A DNA stretch of 64,000 nt from Thiothrix sp. (GCA_008015155.1 SSFA01000012.1:124001-188000); one strand, 5' to 3'; shown: positions 54,094-63,215, counted from the stretch's first letter. Made by a program: numbers and translations. Notes: generated by a model not told the origin, from the sequence alone.

Positions 54094-55023
54094 ATGACTA
54101 GCAAGCAACCTTATCCGCGCGATCTCATTGGTTATGCTGACCAAGTACCGCAAGCGAATTGGCCGGGCGGCGCACGGATCGCTGTGCAGTTTGTTCTGAA
54201 TTATGAAGAGGGTGGGGAGAATTGTATTTTACATGGGGATGCCGCTTCAGAGACTTTTTTATCCGAGATTATCGGCGCACGGGCTTATGAAGGGATGCGT
54301 CATCCCAGCATGGAATCCATTTACGAATACGGCAGTCGTGCGGGCTTCTGGCGAATTTATAGATTATTCCAAGAGCGACATATCCCTATTACCATTTTCG
54401 GCGTAGCAATGGCGCTAGAGCGCAATCCACGCGCAGTCGAGGCTATGCTTAAGGCTGGTTTTGAAATTTGTAGTCATGGTTGGCGCTGGATTGATTACCA
54501 GTTCATGGATAAAGATTTGGAGCGTGAGCACATGCAGCGCGCGATTGAAATTATTGAACGCTTGACTGGCGAAAAACCAAAAGGTTGGTATACCGGACGC
54601 AATAGTCCGAATACGCGTGATTTGCTGATCGAGCAGGGTGGTTTTGTGTATGACGCGGATGATTATAGCGATGATCTGCCGTTTTGGGTGAAGGTACAAG
54701 GGCAGGATCATTTAGTCGTGCCTTATACTTTGGACACTAATGATATGCGCTTTGCTAGTCCGCAAGGTTTTAATAGTGGTGAGCAGTATTTTCAGTATCT
54801 AAAAGATGCTTTTGATGTCTTGTATGCAGAAGGTGCTACAACCCCGAAAATGCTTTCGATTGGTTTACATTGCCGGATTGTTGGACGCCCCGCTCGTTTT
54901 GCAGCTTTGCAGCGTTTTGTGGATTATGTGCAGCGGCATCAGGATGTCTGGTTATGTCGGCGGATTGATATTGCTGAGCATTGGCGTCAGCAGCATCCAG
55001 TATCAGTAGGTGCAAGCGTATGA
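54094..55023 (+). CDS. puuE: Allantoinase PuuE
   Basis: 309 residues of the polysaccharide-deacetylase-like, metal-independent allantoinase family, not the amidohydrolase type. Marks: YPRDLIGYADQVPQANWPGGARIAVQFV at the N-terminus in family form, ICSHGWRWIDYQ about residue 128, WYTGRNSPNTRDLL and the terminal GLHCRIVGRPAR. It opens the hydantoin ring of allantoin to allantoate. Its stop overlaps the uraD start by ATGA. Confidence 0.96.
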   Translation: MTSKQPYPRDLIGYADQVPQANWPGGARIAVQFVLNYEEGGENCILHGDAASETFLSEIIGARAYEGMRHPSMESIYEYGSRAGFWRIYRLFQERHIPITIFGVAMALERNPRAVEAMLKAGFEICSHGWRWIDYQFMDKDLEREHMQRAIEIIERLTGEKPKGWYTGRNSPNTRDLLIEQGGFVYDADDYSDDLPFWVKVQGQDHLVVPYTLDTNDMRFASPQGFNSGEQYFQYLKDAFDVLYAEGATTPKMLSIGLHCRIVGRPARFAALQRFVDYVQRHQDVWLCRRIDIAEHWRQQHPVSVGASV

Positions 55024-55529
55024 AGAAAACTTTAGCTGAGTTGAATACCTTAAACCAAGCTGAGTTCGTAAGCTGCTTAGGCGGTATTTACGAGCATTCA
55101 CCGTGGATGGCAGAACGTACTTGGCAAGCTCGGCCTTTTGCCGATCTGGACGCTTTACTGAGTGCTTTTAGGGCAAGTTTAGCCAAAGCGACTGAAGCAG
55201 AGCAATTAGCGCTCATTCGTGCCCACCCTGACTTAGCAGGCAAAGCGGCTTTGCGTGGTGAGCTAACAGCTGAGTCGAACAGTGAACAAGCCAGTGCAGG
55301 TTTAGATCAATGTACACCGGAAGAATTAGCTCGGTTCACTGCATTAAATACGGCTTATCAGCAAAAATTTGGTTTCCCTTTTATTATGGCGGTAAAAAAT
55401 GCGACACGAGCACAAATTTTGCAAGGATTTGAGCAACGGATTCATCATAAGCCCATTGATGAGTTTTCAACCGCATTAGAGCAGATTAATCGTATAGCCG
55501 CTTTTCGCCTTACGGCTTTGATTGAATAA
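55020..55529 (+). CDS. uraD: OHCU decarboxylase
   Basis: 169 residues from the ATG at 55020, which overlaps the puuE stop; an upstream in-frame ATG at 54981 is inside puuE. Family marks: SPWMAERTWQARPF, IRAHPDLAGKAALRGELTAESNSEQASAGLD and the helix YQQKFGFPFIMAVKN with the FPFI..V.N signature. It decarboxylates OHCU stereospecifically to (S)-allantoin, completing the urate-to-allantoin step with PuuD and UraH. Confidence 0.96.
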   Translation: MKKTLAELNTLNQAEFVSCLGGIYEHSPWMAERTWQARPFADLDALLSAFRASLAKATEAEQLALIRAHPDLAGKAALRGELTAESNSEQASAGLDQCTPEELARFTALNTAYQQKFGFPFIMAVKNATRAQILQGFEQRIHHKPIDEFSTALEQINRIAAFRLTALIE

Positions 55530-55582
55530 ATGCGCTAAATGATGATGCATGACATCCAAAACGAAACGAATGAGTATGCAGT

Positions 55583-56578
55583 ATGTCCGATTTATTAACA
55601 CAACTACAAACCCAATATATTGATTTAGCGCAGCCACGTTTAGGTGCAGCCGCTATTTCAGCCTCAGATGAGTTTTTTGCACCTTTATACCGCTTATTAA
55701 ATCCAGAACCAGCCGTTTTTATTCCAGGTAAATATGATGAGAATGGTAAATGGATGGATGGCTGGGAAACACGCCGTAAGCGCGGTGAAGGTTATGATCA
55801 TGCAATCATTCAGATTTGCCCAGGCATGATTCATGGGGTGGATATTGATACTTCACATTTCACTGGCAATTACGCACCTTCAGTGAGTATTGATGCCTGC
55901 CAAACTGAGACGCCTCCAGATGCTAATACCAGCTGGACACAGATTCTAAGTGCCCATGCCTTGCAGGGTAATAGACATAATGTATTTAGTATCGATTCCA
56001 AGAAAACTTGGAATTATCTACGTCTCAATATTTACCCTGACGGTGGGGTTGCACGGTTACGCGTCTATGGTCAGATCCGGCAGGATTTATCTAGTTTAGC
56101 TGAAGGTAAAGAGCTAGATTTAGCGGCTATGCTGAATGGTGGCCGTGCTTTATGTGCAAGTGATATGCATTTCGGACATATTAGTAATCTGATTGCTCCA
56201 GGACGTGGCGTTAATATGGGCGATGGTTGGGAAACACGACGGCGGCGCGAGCCTGGCTTCGATTGGGCGATTATTCGCTTAGCTGGTGTGGGTGAAATCT
56301 CCCGCCTTATTTTAGATACGGCCCATTTTAAGGGTAATTATCCCTATGAGTGCTCGGTGTATGGGGCGCTGTATACAGGAGGGAGTGAAACCAGTATTGC
56401 TGCACAAAGTTTATATTGGCAAGAGCTATTGCCACCACAAAAAATGGCAGCTGATACCGAATTTACCTTTGTCAACGAGCTGAAAAAAATTGGTTTAGTC
56501 TCACACATTCGTTTAAATATGTATCCAGATGGAGGCGTTAGCCGTATTCGCGCCTTCGGGCAATTAAGGATGCAATAA
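55583..56578 (+). CDS. alc: Allantoicase
   Basis: 331 residues made of two tandem allantoicase domains (about 15-165 and 185-330), each with DGWETRR-x-R followed by G-x-D-x-AII and ending in YPDGGV-x-R-x-R-x-x-GQ. It splits allantoate to urea and (S)-ureidoglycolate. This shows the urea-forming branch is used rather than the ammonia-releasing allantoate amidohydrolase route. It is immediately followed by allA with no gap. Confidence 0.97.
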   Translation: MSDLLTQLQTQYIDLAQPRLGAAAISASDEFFAPLYRLLNPEPAVFIPGKYDENGKWMDGWETRRKRGEGYDHAIIQICPGMIHGVDIDTSHFTGNYAPSVSIDACQTETPPDANTSWTQILSAHALQGNRHNVFSIDSKKTWNYLRLNIYPDGGVARLRVYGQIRQDLSSLAEGKELDLAAMLNGGRALCASDMHFGHISNLIAPGRGVNMGDGWETRRRREPGFDWAIIRLAGVGEISRLILDTAHFKGNYPYECSVYGALYTGGSETSIAAQSLYWQELLPPQKMAADTEFTFVNELKKIGLVSHIRLNMYPDGGVSRIRAFGQLRMQ

Positions 56579-57079
56579 ATGGCCTATATTCTCAAACCGG
56601 AACCGTTGACAGCGAAAGCTTTTGCTCCGTTTGGCGAGGTGATTGAAATCACTGACCGTGAGTTTTATTTAATTAATTATGGCAAAACTAAACGCTATAA
56701 TGATTTAGCAAATTTAGATACTTTGGAAAATGGTGGCAAACCTACTATTAGTATTTTTCGCTCACAGCCGGTTCAATTTCCCTTCCGCGTTGAAGTGATG
56801 GAGCGTCATCCACAAAGTAGCCAAGCCTTCATTTCTTTAGAGCGGCAAGTATTTTTTACTTTGGTTGCACCGGTTGGAGAGCAGCCAAAACTAGAGGATC
56901 TGCGTCTGTTCAGGGTAGGACTAGATCAGGGCATTAATTACCGGCGCGGCGTGTGGCATCATTATATGTTTAGCCCAGCTGGCGAACGGGCTTTTCTTTG
57001 CTTAGATCGAACAGGTGGCCAAGGTAGTAATTGTGATGAATATCGTTTTAGTGAAGAAATTCTAATTGAAGCCTGTTAA
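56579..57079 (+). CDS. allA: Ureidoglycolate lyase
   Basis: 166 residues, double-stranded beta-helix fold of the AllA family: LTAKAFAPFGEVIE at the N-terminus, NYGKTKRYNDLANLD-type segment, VEVMERHPQSSQAFI and the terminal NYRRGVWHHYMFSP with conserved His residues. It releases urea from ureidoglycolate to give glyoxylate. Its ATG follows the alc stop directly. No urease genes lie in this window. Confidence 0.95.
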   Translation: MAYILKPEPLTAKAFAPFGEVIEITDREFYLINYGKTKRYNDLANLDTLENGGKPTISIFRSQPVQFPFRVEVMERHPQSSQAFISLERQVFFTLVAPVGEQPKLEDLRLFRVGLDQGINYRRGVWHHYMFSPAGERAFLCLDRTGGQGSNCDEYRFSEEILIEAC

Positions 57080-57108
57080 TCTCGAATTTTTAATGAAGGA
57101 TACATCTT

Positions 57109-57345
57109 ATGATTATATTAACCAATAAAGATACAGGTCTTGAAATCGGGACAATTACTGAAACCCAACTACAATTTTTGGTTGACCAATTAGAAGAGGA
57201 AAGCCCAACCGATACCGATTATTGGCTGAATCGAGCGGAGCTTGAGATTTTCAAAGAAAATGGTGCTGATCCAGACTTAGTTGCTCTGCTAGAAAAAGGC
57301 ATGGGTGAGGCTGAGGATATGGAGGTCAGTTGGGCACGTCGCTAG
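57109..57345 (+). CDS. Small conserved acidic protein (often annotated galactosyldiacylglycerol synthase)
   Basis: 78 residues, strongly acidic. The pattern LTNKDTGLEIGTITETQLQFLVDQLEEES..DTDYW.N...LE.F.E.GADP.LV.LL is a recurring short protein in gamma- and cyanobacteria; its common database name is not supported by any catalytic domain. Unknown function. It lies 29 bases behind allA and before the operon terminator, so it is probably expressed with the purine genes. Confidence 0.75.
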   Translation: MIILTNKDTGLEIGTITETQLQFLVDQLEEESPTDTDYWLNRAELEIFKENGADPDLVALLEKGMGEAEDMEVSWARR

Positions 57346-57410
57346 CTTTAGGCGAACCAGAGCAGGTTCTAGAGCTAAGTGAATTGCAAAAGCTAAGCTC
57401 TTTCAATCTT

Positions 57411-57436
57411 AAGACCCAGTTGGGTTTTAGTTTTTT
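57411..57436 (+). terminator. Rho-independent terminator of the puuD operon
   Basis: Stem AAGACCC/GGGTTTT (with one wobble) and loop AGTT, followed by AG and six T. Confidence 0.6.
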
Positions 57437-57490
57437 CGTGGAAAAAGCTCACTATGGCGATTACTTCAAGTTTTCCAAGAAAATAATAAA

Positions 57491-57772
57491 GTGAACAAAA
57501 TAGGCTTATTTCCAGCTTGGAAAGTCAATGCAAAGTCTGGAAAATTTCGAGGTGGTTGGATTTGGTATAATTTTTGGTGGGCTAAAGCAGATTATATTCG
57601 TTTATTAGAAAAACCTCGCATTGATCCAAAGCATAGATATTATTATGAGGAGTGGCTATCTTATCTAGAAGTAGATACTGAAGATAAATATCAAGACAGT
57701 TTTTCAATTTATAGTATGAGTATGAAAGCTTATAATAATCAAGAGGCTTTGGATAATGTGGAGCACCTCTAA
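57491..57772 (+). CDS. Orphan small protein with NFWWAKADYI motif, possible gene fragment
   Basis: 93 residues, A+T-rich, no signal peptide. The core GGWIWYNFWWAKADYIRLL, followed by RYYYEEWLS, resembles the conserved NFWWA-x-x-x-YI....R-x-x-x-E-x-W motif of some poorly described glycosyltransferase-like capsular proteins, of which only the C-terminal part would be left here. The start codon has no clear ribosome site. It may be a decayed fragment rather than a working gene. Confidence 0.5.
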   Translation: MNKIGLFPAWKVNAKSGKFRGGWIWYNFWWAKADYIRLLEKPRIDPKHRYYYEEWLSYLEVDTEDKYQDSFSIYSMSMKAYNNQEALDNVEHL

Positions 57773-57842
57773 TTAATGGGCTGAATCCCAGAAAAAAAGC
57801 TATCTGGGATAGTCGAATGGCATAGTTACTAATCGCAAACGA

Positions 57843-58430
57843 TTAACGACCCTCTAAAAAATTCTGCAACATAGCATGTCCATGTTGGGTCAAAATGGAT
57901 TCAGGATGAAATTGTACGCCTTCAACGGGCAGGGTTTTATGCCGTACACCCATAATTTCATCAATTTCACCGTCTGCTGTTTCTGTCCAAGCGGTAATTT
58001 CCAAACAATCTGGCAGGCTAGCTTGCTCAATTACCAGAGAGTGATAGCGGGTGGCTTCAAAAGGACTAGGTAAATTAGTAAATACGCCGATGCCTTTATG
58101 ATGAATCATCGAGGTTTTGCCATGCATAATCTCTTTCGCCCGGACTACCTTGCCGCCAAAGGCTTGACCAATGGACTGGTGGCCTAAACAAACGCCTAAA
58201 ATGGGCCATTGACCAGCATAACGTTCTAAGGTCGGCACAGAAATTCCTGCTTCGGTCGGGGTGCAAGGACCTGGCGAAAGCACGATTTTTTCAGGTGCAA
58301 TGGTTTCAATCGCTTCTACCGGAATTTCATCATTGCGCACTACTTGTACATCGGAGCCTAATTCCCCCAAATATTGCACGAGGTTATAGGTAAACGAGTC
58401 ATAATTGTCGACCATTAGTATCTTTTGCAT
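57843..58430 (-). CDS. trpG: Anthranilate synthase component II (glutamine amidotransferase)
   Basis: 195 residues of the class I glutamine amidotransferase type. The PGP-C-P ([11 protein letters not shown]) oxyanion segment, the nucleophile Cys in [15 protein letters not shown] near residue 79 and the FHPESI His/Glu pair are present. It supplies ammonia to TrpE, and may serve PabB too. It is separated from trpE by an opposite-strand glycosidase gene, so it needs its own promoter. Confidence 0.97.
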   Translation of the reverse strand: MQKILMVDNYDSFTYNLVQYLGELGSDVQVVRNDEIPVEAIETIAPEKIVLSPGPCTPTEAGISVPTLERYAGQWPILGVCLGHQSIGQAFGGKVVRAKEIMHGKTSMIHHKGIGVFTNLPSPFEATRYHSLVIEQASLPDCLEITAWTETADGEIDEIMGVRHKTLPVEGVQFHPESILTQHGHAMLQNFLEGR

Positions 58431-58558
58431 AGCGAGCTTCAGTTAAAATCTCAAAAACTAAAGAGTATCTTAGTCTGGCTAGAAGCGCATCTTTATCTAG
58501 TTTGTGTTCCACTGGCTTAAAGGTTCTTAGGTCTTAACAGAGTAATAATGAGGTTGGT

Positions 58559-60172
58559 ATGTACTTGGATGTTCGTCTTGTTTGTAAAACTGCAGCCTTA
58601 AGTGCTGGATTAGCGTGGTCTATGACAAGTTCCCTAGCGCAGGCAGTCAGCACAGAAGATGTGCCAAGACTGGCTGGCTCAGGTTTGTTGCATACAGTGG
58701 GCAATCAGATTATTGATGAGCAGGGTAAAGCTATTCGCTTGCGGGGTGTGAATATGCATACCTATTACGATCGATATTTGGTGGATAAGACAGCCCCGTT
58801 GAAATATGCCACTGAAGCCGATATTAAATATCTCAAATCCTTAGGCGTGAATAGCATCCGTCTTGGCCTAAGTTGGCAATATTTTAAGACTAATTTGGGT
58901 TATCAACTCATTGATACTTATGTGAAATGGTGTGAGGACGCCGGTATCTACTTAATCCTTGATATGCATGTGGTTCCCCCGGAAACAGCAGTTGGCCAAG
59001 GGAAAATTTGGAATAATCCAGCAGCTCAGCAGAAATTTATTAATTTGTGGACAGCCATCGCCAGCCGCTATGCCAATAAGAAAGTGATTGCTGGTTATGA
59101 TATTTTTAATGAACCTGCACCCGCGGACGCAAAAAAATGGTGGTCTCTAGTAGACTCGACCGTCGCGGCAATTCGTAGTGTGGATAGCGGGCATATGTTA
59201 TTCATTGAACCCGCTTCAACCACAGAAGCCAAGTTTCAATTAGTAAATGACAGTAATGTTGTCTATTCATTTCATAATTACAAACCTTATCTAGTAAGTC
59301 ATGCAGGCTATGCCGGTGCTAGTGATTCCCCTGTACCTACTGATTATGCTTATCCTGGTTTGGTGCTAACCACCGTTTATACCAACAGCTGGGGAAAGGG
59401 TTTTAATGTTATCAAGCCAATCACCGAATGGACTAAATTAGAAAGTCATGAATTAACCGTACCAGATAATGTGCAGTTTGCCACCGCTAAAATTACAGCG
59501 GTAGGTCGACTCGGCAATCTGTGGGTTGATGATCTTAGTCTGACGCAAAATGGAAGTTCAGTTAAACTGTTGAATGCAAATATGGAGCAGGCATCAATCA
59601 CCAATGCTAAACAGCCAGCTAATTGGCGGTTTACAGGTAGTGGCGATTTTACTGGCGTTTGGGATCAAACCGTTAATCAACCTTTTTCTGCTGCGAATGG
59701 CAAGTCGAGCTTAAAACTAAGCGGGACAAATGGCGGTGGTTCTTGGACTCAGGTCAATCAATTTTATACAGCGCCCCTAGTTAAGGTGAAAGCAGGGGAC
59801 AAAATTAGCTTTAGTGCTTGGGTGTATGCGCCCGATTTAACGCGTGCTGAGTTTGGAGTAAATCTAGAGTATTTGAACGGTAGTTATGAATTATATAATC
59901 AGGGGCGTTTAAGCACTGATATCCAGCCTTATATCACTTGGGCTAAAAACAATAATGTGCCTTTATATGTGGGTGAGTTTGGTGCTTTGTCTTCAGCACC
60001 TGGACTATCACGCTACAAATTAATTCGTGATCAAATGAAGCTCATGAATACGGCCAATTTAAGCTGGTCTTTATGGAATTATAGAGACCTAGCTAAACCG
60101 TCTTTTGGTCTTTATATCGATCAACAGCTCGATAAGTCGTTGGCAACAGTACTTAAAAATGGCCTAAAGTAA
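58559..60172 (+). CDS. Secreted GH5-type glycoside hydrolase with inserted carbohydrate-binding-like region
   Basis: 537 residues. Signal peptide to about 30 (SLAQA-VS). The GH5/cellulase (beta/alpha)8 barrel starts with RLRGVNMHTYY; the acid/base is E185 in FNEP, H239/Y241 in FHNY, and the nucleophile E473 in VGEFG. Between the FHNY strand and the nucleophile strand lies an extra ~185-residue beta-rich piece (about 267-452) containing LWVDDLSL (320-328) and then LLNANMEQ (337-344), landmarks of CBM4/9-like modules in reversed order. It probably cuts beta-glucan or mannan outside the cell. Located between trpG and trpE. Confidence 0.9.
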   Translation: MYLDVRLVCKTAALSAGLAWSMTSSLAQAVSTEDVPRLAGSGLLHTVGNQIIDEQGKAIRLRGVNMHTYYDRYLVDKTAPLKYATEADIKYLKSLGVNSIRLGLSWQYFKTNLGYQLIDTYVKWCEDAGIYLILDMHVVPPETAVGQGKIWNNPAAQQKFINLWTAIASRYANKKVIAGYDIFNEPAPADAKKWWSLVDSTVAAIRSVDSGHMLFIEPASTTEAKFQLVNDSNVVYSFHNYKPYLVSHAGYAGASDSPVPTDYAYPGLVLTTVYTNSWGKGFNVIKPITEWTKLESHELTVPDNVQFATAKITAVGRLGNLWVDDLSLTQNGSSVKLLNANMEQASITNAKQPANWRFTGSGDFTGVWDQTVNQPFSAANGKSSLKLSGTNGGGSWTQVNQFYTAPLVKVKAGDKISFSAWVYAPDLTRAEFGVNLEYLNGSYELYNQGRLSTDIQPYITWAKNNNVPLYVGEFGALSSAPGLSRYKLIRDQMKLMNTANLSWSLWNYRDLAKPSFGLYIDQQLDKSLATVLKNGLK

Positions 60173-60190
60173 GCACTTATTTATGCTTAC
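60169..60190. terminator. Short hairpin across convergent stops
   Basis: GTAAGCA/TGCTTAC with an eight-base loop spans the stop codons of the GH5 gene and trpE. No T-run; weak. Confidence 0.35.
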
Positions 60191-61658
60191 CGTTTAAGCC
60201 TGACAGCGCCGCGCTTGCAGCACGAAACACAGCGCGGCCTTTATTCATAGTTTCATCCCATTCCATTTGTGGGATGGAATCATAGACTACACCCGCACCA
60301 GCTTGAATATGTAGAGTATCGTCTTTGAGAATCGCGGTACGAATCGCAATCGCAGTATCCATATTGCCACTCCACGATAAATAGCCTACTGCGCCGGAAT
60401 AAATACCACGTTTCACCGGCTCTAATTCGTCGATAATTTCCATCGCACGAATTTTAGGCGCTCCACTCACTGTCCCAGCCGGGAAGGTAGCCCGCAAAAC
60501 ATCCATAGCTGTTAAATTCGGTAAGAGCTTGCCAGTGACATTCGAGACAATATGCATCACATGCGAATAGCGCTCGACGATCATTTTTTCAGTGAGTTTT
60601 ACAGAGCCAATTTCACTGACCCGACCCGCATCATTGCGCCCTAAATCTATCAGCATTAAATGCTCAGCCAGCTCTTTCGGATCGTTTAGCAGCTCTTGCT
60701 CAAGTTCTAGATCGCGTTGCTCGGTATCACCGCGTCGCCGAGTACCAGCAATCGGGCGTACAGTCAGCGTATCATCTTCTAGGCGCACCAAAATTTCAGG
60801 CGAGGAGCCAACAATATGAAAATCGCCTAGGTTTAAGAAATACATATAAGGCGAAGGATTTAAACGGCGCAGTGCACGATATAAATCTAAAGGTGGGGCT
60901 GCAAATGGAATACTCATGCGTTGTGAGAGTACCACTTGCATAATGTCACCCGCTTTGATGTATTCCTTAGCGGTTAGTACAGCTTCTTTAAAACCTTGTT
61001 CAGTGAAGCCTGAAATAAAATCGCTTTCTTCGACTTGGCGCGAAATAGCTGCTGCTTGATATAAACGCCGCGCTTCTTGTAATTGGCGCTCTAAAGCATC
61101 TAGTTTTTTCTGAGCTTGCGCATAGCCATGTGCTTCAGCATGCACAATTAAATGCAGCTCACCACGCAGACTATCAAAGACAACGACTTCATCCGACACC
61201 ATCAGTAGAATATCGGGCGTACCAATTGGATCAGGTTTGTCTTTGCCTTTAGCGAGTTTTTTCTCGATATAGCGAATGGTTTCATAGCCGAAATAGCCGA
61301 CTAAACCACCGGTAAAACGTGGCAGATTGCTTAGATCAGGGACTTTAAATTGCGTTTGAAACTCATTAATCCAAGCAAGTGGATCGGCTACCTCGAAACT
61401 TTCCACTGCTTGATAAGCACGATGAATTTCTACACGCAAACCATAAACTTTAATAATCGTTTTGGCTGGTAAACCTAGCATCGAATAGCGACCCCATTTT
61501 TCTCCACCTTGTACGGATTCGAATAGATAGGAATAGGGCGCATCAGCCAGTTTGAGGTAAGCACTTAAGGGAGTGTCGAGATCAGCTAAAATCGTACGAC
61601 TCACCGGAACACGGTTAAAACCTTGGGCAAAATAACTAGCAAATATGTCTTGATTCAT
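60177..61658 (-). CDS. trpE: Anthranilate synthase component I
   Basis: 493 residues from the ATG at 61658; GGAAA seven bases upstream is the ribosome site (a TTG at 61670 is less likely). Chorismate-binding enzyme: the tryptophan-feedback LLES-type element appears as LFESVQGG near residue 45, [26 protein letters not shown] about 283 and [17 protein letters not shown] about 405. It makes anthranilate from chorismate. Last gene of rpe-gph-leader-trpE; the leader is described separately and appears to control it by tryptophan. Confidence 0.97.
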   Translation of the reverse strand: MNQDIFASYFAQGFNRVPVSRTILADLDTPLSAYLKLADAPYSYLFESVQGGEKWGRYSMLGLPAKTIIKVYGLRVEIHRAYQAVESFEVADPLAWINEFQTQFKVPDLSNLPRFTGGLVGYFGYETIRYIEKKLAKGKDKPDPIGTPDILLMVSDEVVVFDSLRGELHLIVHAEAHGYAQAQKKLDALERQLQEARRLYQAAAISRQVEESDFISGFTEQGFKEAVLTAKEYIKAGDIMQVVLSQRMSIPFAAPPLDLYRALRRLNPSPYMYFLNLGDFHIVGSSPEILVRLEDDTLTVRPIAGTRRRGDTEQRDLELEQELLNDPKELAEHLMLIDLGRNDAGRVSEIGSVKLTEKMIVERYSHVMHIVSNVTGKLLPNLTAMDVLRATFPAGTVSGAPKIRAMEIIDELEPVKRGIYSGAVGYLSWSGNMDTAIAIRTAILKDDTLHIQAGAGVVYDSIPQMEWDETMNKGRAVFRAASAALSGLNGKHK

Positions 61659-61750
61659 GACAGTTTCCAAACAAAAGGATTAAGAAAATGGCTGAGTTTA
61701 GAAGGAACTCAAGGACGCCATCGTTGCAGTTTGTTTGGAAATAGAGTCAT
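61659..61750 (-). promoter_or_regulatory. trpE leader: nested hairpins around a Trp leader peptide
   Basis: Minus-strand RNA. Outer perfect 12-bp stem: UUUCCAAACAAA (61741-61730, leader codons 4-7) with UUUGUUUGGAAA (61675-61664), which contains the trpE ribosome site. Inner hairpin: AUGGC (61721-61717) and UGAGUU (61711-61706) pair with AACUCA and GCCAU (61698-61688), followed by UUUCUU. The 5' arm of the inner hairpin holds the Trp codon and stop of the leader peptide. Confidence 0.6.
61709..61750 (-). CDS. Putative tryptophan leader peptide (13 residues)
   Basis: The frame reads MTLFPNKLQRWRP and stops with TGA. Its ATG shares a base with the gph stop (TAATG), so ribosomes finishing gph can restart here. 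The single Trp codon (61720-61718) is codon 11, two codons before the stop and inside the 5' arm of the inner hairpin, as in classic trpL peptides. Only one Trp codon and no own ribosome site are weak points. Confidence 0.6.
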   Translation of the reverse strand: MTLFPNKLQRWRP

Positions 61751-62430
61751 TATGCACACTGAATGAGAGTAGTTAATTCTTGCAGGGAGTCTATCACTGC
61801 ATCCGGCTGATAGTCACGTATATCTTCACCATGATTATAGCCATAGCTAACTGCAATCATCTTAAAGCCTGCCGCTCGAGCAGCTTTCACATCTGATTTT
61901 GAGTCGCCTAGCATAATAGCTGCAGACACAGGTACACCTAAGCGCTCCGCTGCATACAACAAGGGTAGGGGGTGGGGTTTTTTTTCTGGTAGCGTATCGC
62001 CACTGACGATCAAGGCAAAGCGTTCAAACAGCCCTAAGTCTTTGAGTAGCTTATGCGTAAACTGCTCAGCTTTATTCGTAACACAGGCAATTTGGATCTT
62101 ATTGCAGCTTTGCAAAAAGTCTAAGCCTTCTAAAACACCAGGATAAATACGACTACGCTGGGAGGTATTCTCAGCATAGATACCCATAAAAATACCTAAA
62201 GCCTGTTCGAGAGCAGCAGGCTCAGCGGGTTGGTGCAGATCATTCATTAAGGCGCGTTCAACCAAGGTCTTGACCCCATTTCCAACCCAAGTGCGTACTG
62301 CGGCTTCCCCTCGAATGGGTAAGCCGAGGGCTAGCATGGTTTGATCTACTGAATAAGCAAGATCAGGCACGCTATCGACTAGCGTGCCGTCGAGGTCAAT
62401 CAAGACCAATTTAGCTTGAAAGGCTGTCAT
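61750..62430 (-). CDS. gph: Phosphoglycolate phosphatase
   Basis: 226 residues, HAD superfamily subclass I. Motif I DLDGTLVDSVPD, motif II in CVTNK, motif III Lys in LPEKKPHPLPL and motif IV MLGDSKSDVKAARAAG are intact. It dephosphorylates 2-phosphoglycolate to glycolate, clearing a by-product of DNA repair or oxygenase activity. Both ends use TAATG junctions, with rpe upstream and the trpE leader peptide downstream. The order rpe-gph-trpE is common in gammaproteobacteria. Confidence 0.96.
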   Translation of the reverse strand: MTAFQAKLVLIDLDGTLVDSVPDLAYSVDQTMLALGLPIRGEAAVRTWVGNGVKTLVERALMNDLHQPAEPAALEQALGIFMGIYAENTSQRSRIYPGVLEGLDFLQSCNKIQIACVTNKAEQFTHKLLKDLGLFERFALIVSGDTLPEKKPHPLPLLYAAERLGVPVSAAIMLGDSKSDVKAARAAGFKMIAVSYGYNHGEDIRDYQPDAVIDSLQELTTLIQCA

Positions 62431-63128
62431 TATGGTTTCGCTTCGGCTAATTGGGCGCGGAATTCGGCAAGAATACTGTTATAGCGCTGTGGATCACTGG
62501 CGTTGGCCGCACCAAAGATAGCCGAGCCTGCCACAAAGGTATCTGCACCCGCTTCCTTGATTTCGCGGATATTGCTAGCTTTGACACCCCCATCGATTTC
62601 TAAACGAATATCCAAACCAGAGGCATCAATCAGTTTACGTGCTGCACGGAGTTTCATGAGTGCAGACGGGATAAAGCTTTGCCCACCAAAACCCGGATTC
62701 ACCGACATAATTAGAATCATATCGACTTTATCCAGTACATAATCAAGTACAGTTAATGGGGTAGCAGGATTAAAAACTAAACCAGCTTTACAGCCTTCAG
62801 CACGAATTAACTGCAGGCTGCGATCAACATGTTCAGAGGCTTCTGGGTGGAAAGTGATATAAGTCGCCCCCGCTTTGGCAAAGTCTGGAATGATACGATC
62901 GACCGGTTTAACCATTAAATGCACATCAATAGGCGCGGTCACACCGTGCTTACGCAGTGCTTCGCAGACTAAAGGGCCTATGGTGAGATTAGGGACATAG
63001 TGATTATCCATGACATCAAAATGTACAATATCTGCCCCCGAGGCCAAGACCTGATCCACTTCTTCGCCTAAGCGTGCAAAATTCGCAGAAAGAATCGAGG
63101 GAGCAATAAAATCGGATTGTCTAGACAT
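62430..63128 (-). CDS. rpe: Ribulose-phosphate 3-epimerase
   Basis: 232 residues from the ATG at 63128 with GAGGAA upstream. TIM barrel: [34 protein letters not shown] with metal-binding His and Asp, [15 protein letters not shown] and [11 protein letters not shown] carry all conserved active-site residues. It interconverts ribulose-5-phosphate and xylulose-5-phosphate in the pentose phosphate and Calvin cycles. First gene of the trpE operon. Confidence 0.98.
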   Translation of the reverse strand: MSRQSDFIAPSILSANFARLGEEVDQVLASGADIVHFDVMDNHYVPNLTIGPLVCEALRKHGVTAPIDVHLMVKPVDRIIPDFAKAGATYITFHPEASEHVDRSLQLIRAEGCKAGLVFNPATPLTVLDYVLDKVDMILIMSVNPGFGGQSFIPSALMKLRAARKLIDASGLDIRLEIDGGVKASNIREIKEAGADTFVAGSAIFGAANASDPQRYNSILAEFRAQLAEAKP

Positions 63129-63215
63129 GACGGTCTTCCTCAAGGCAAGGCTGAAATGTCCACACTCTAACCTAAGCTTGTGGAAATGTGCAGCCTTACT
63201 CTTGAGGTAGATTCA

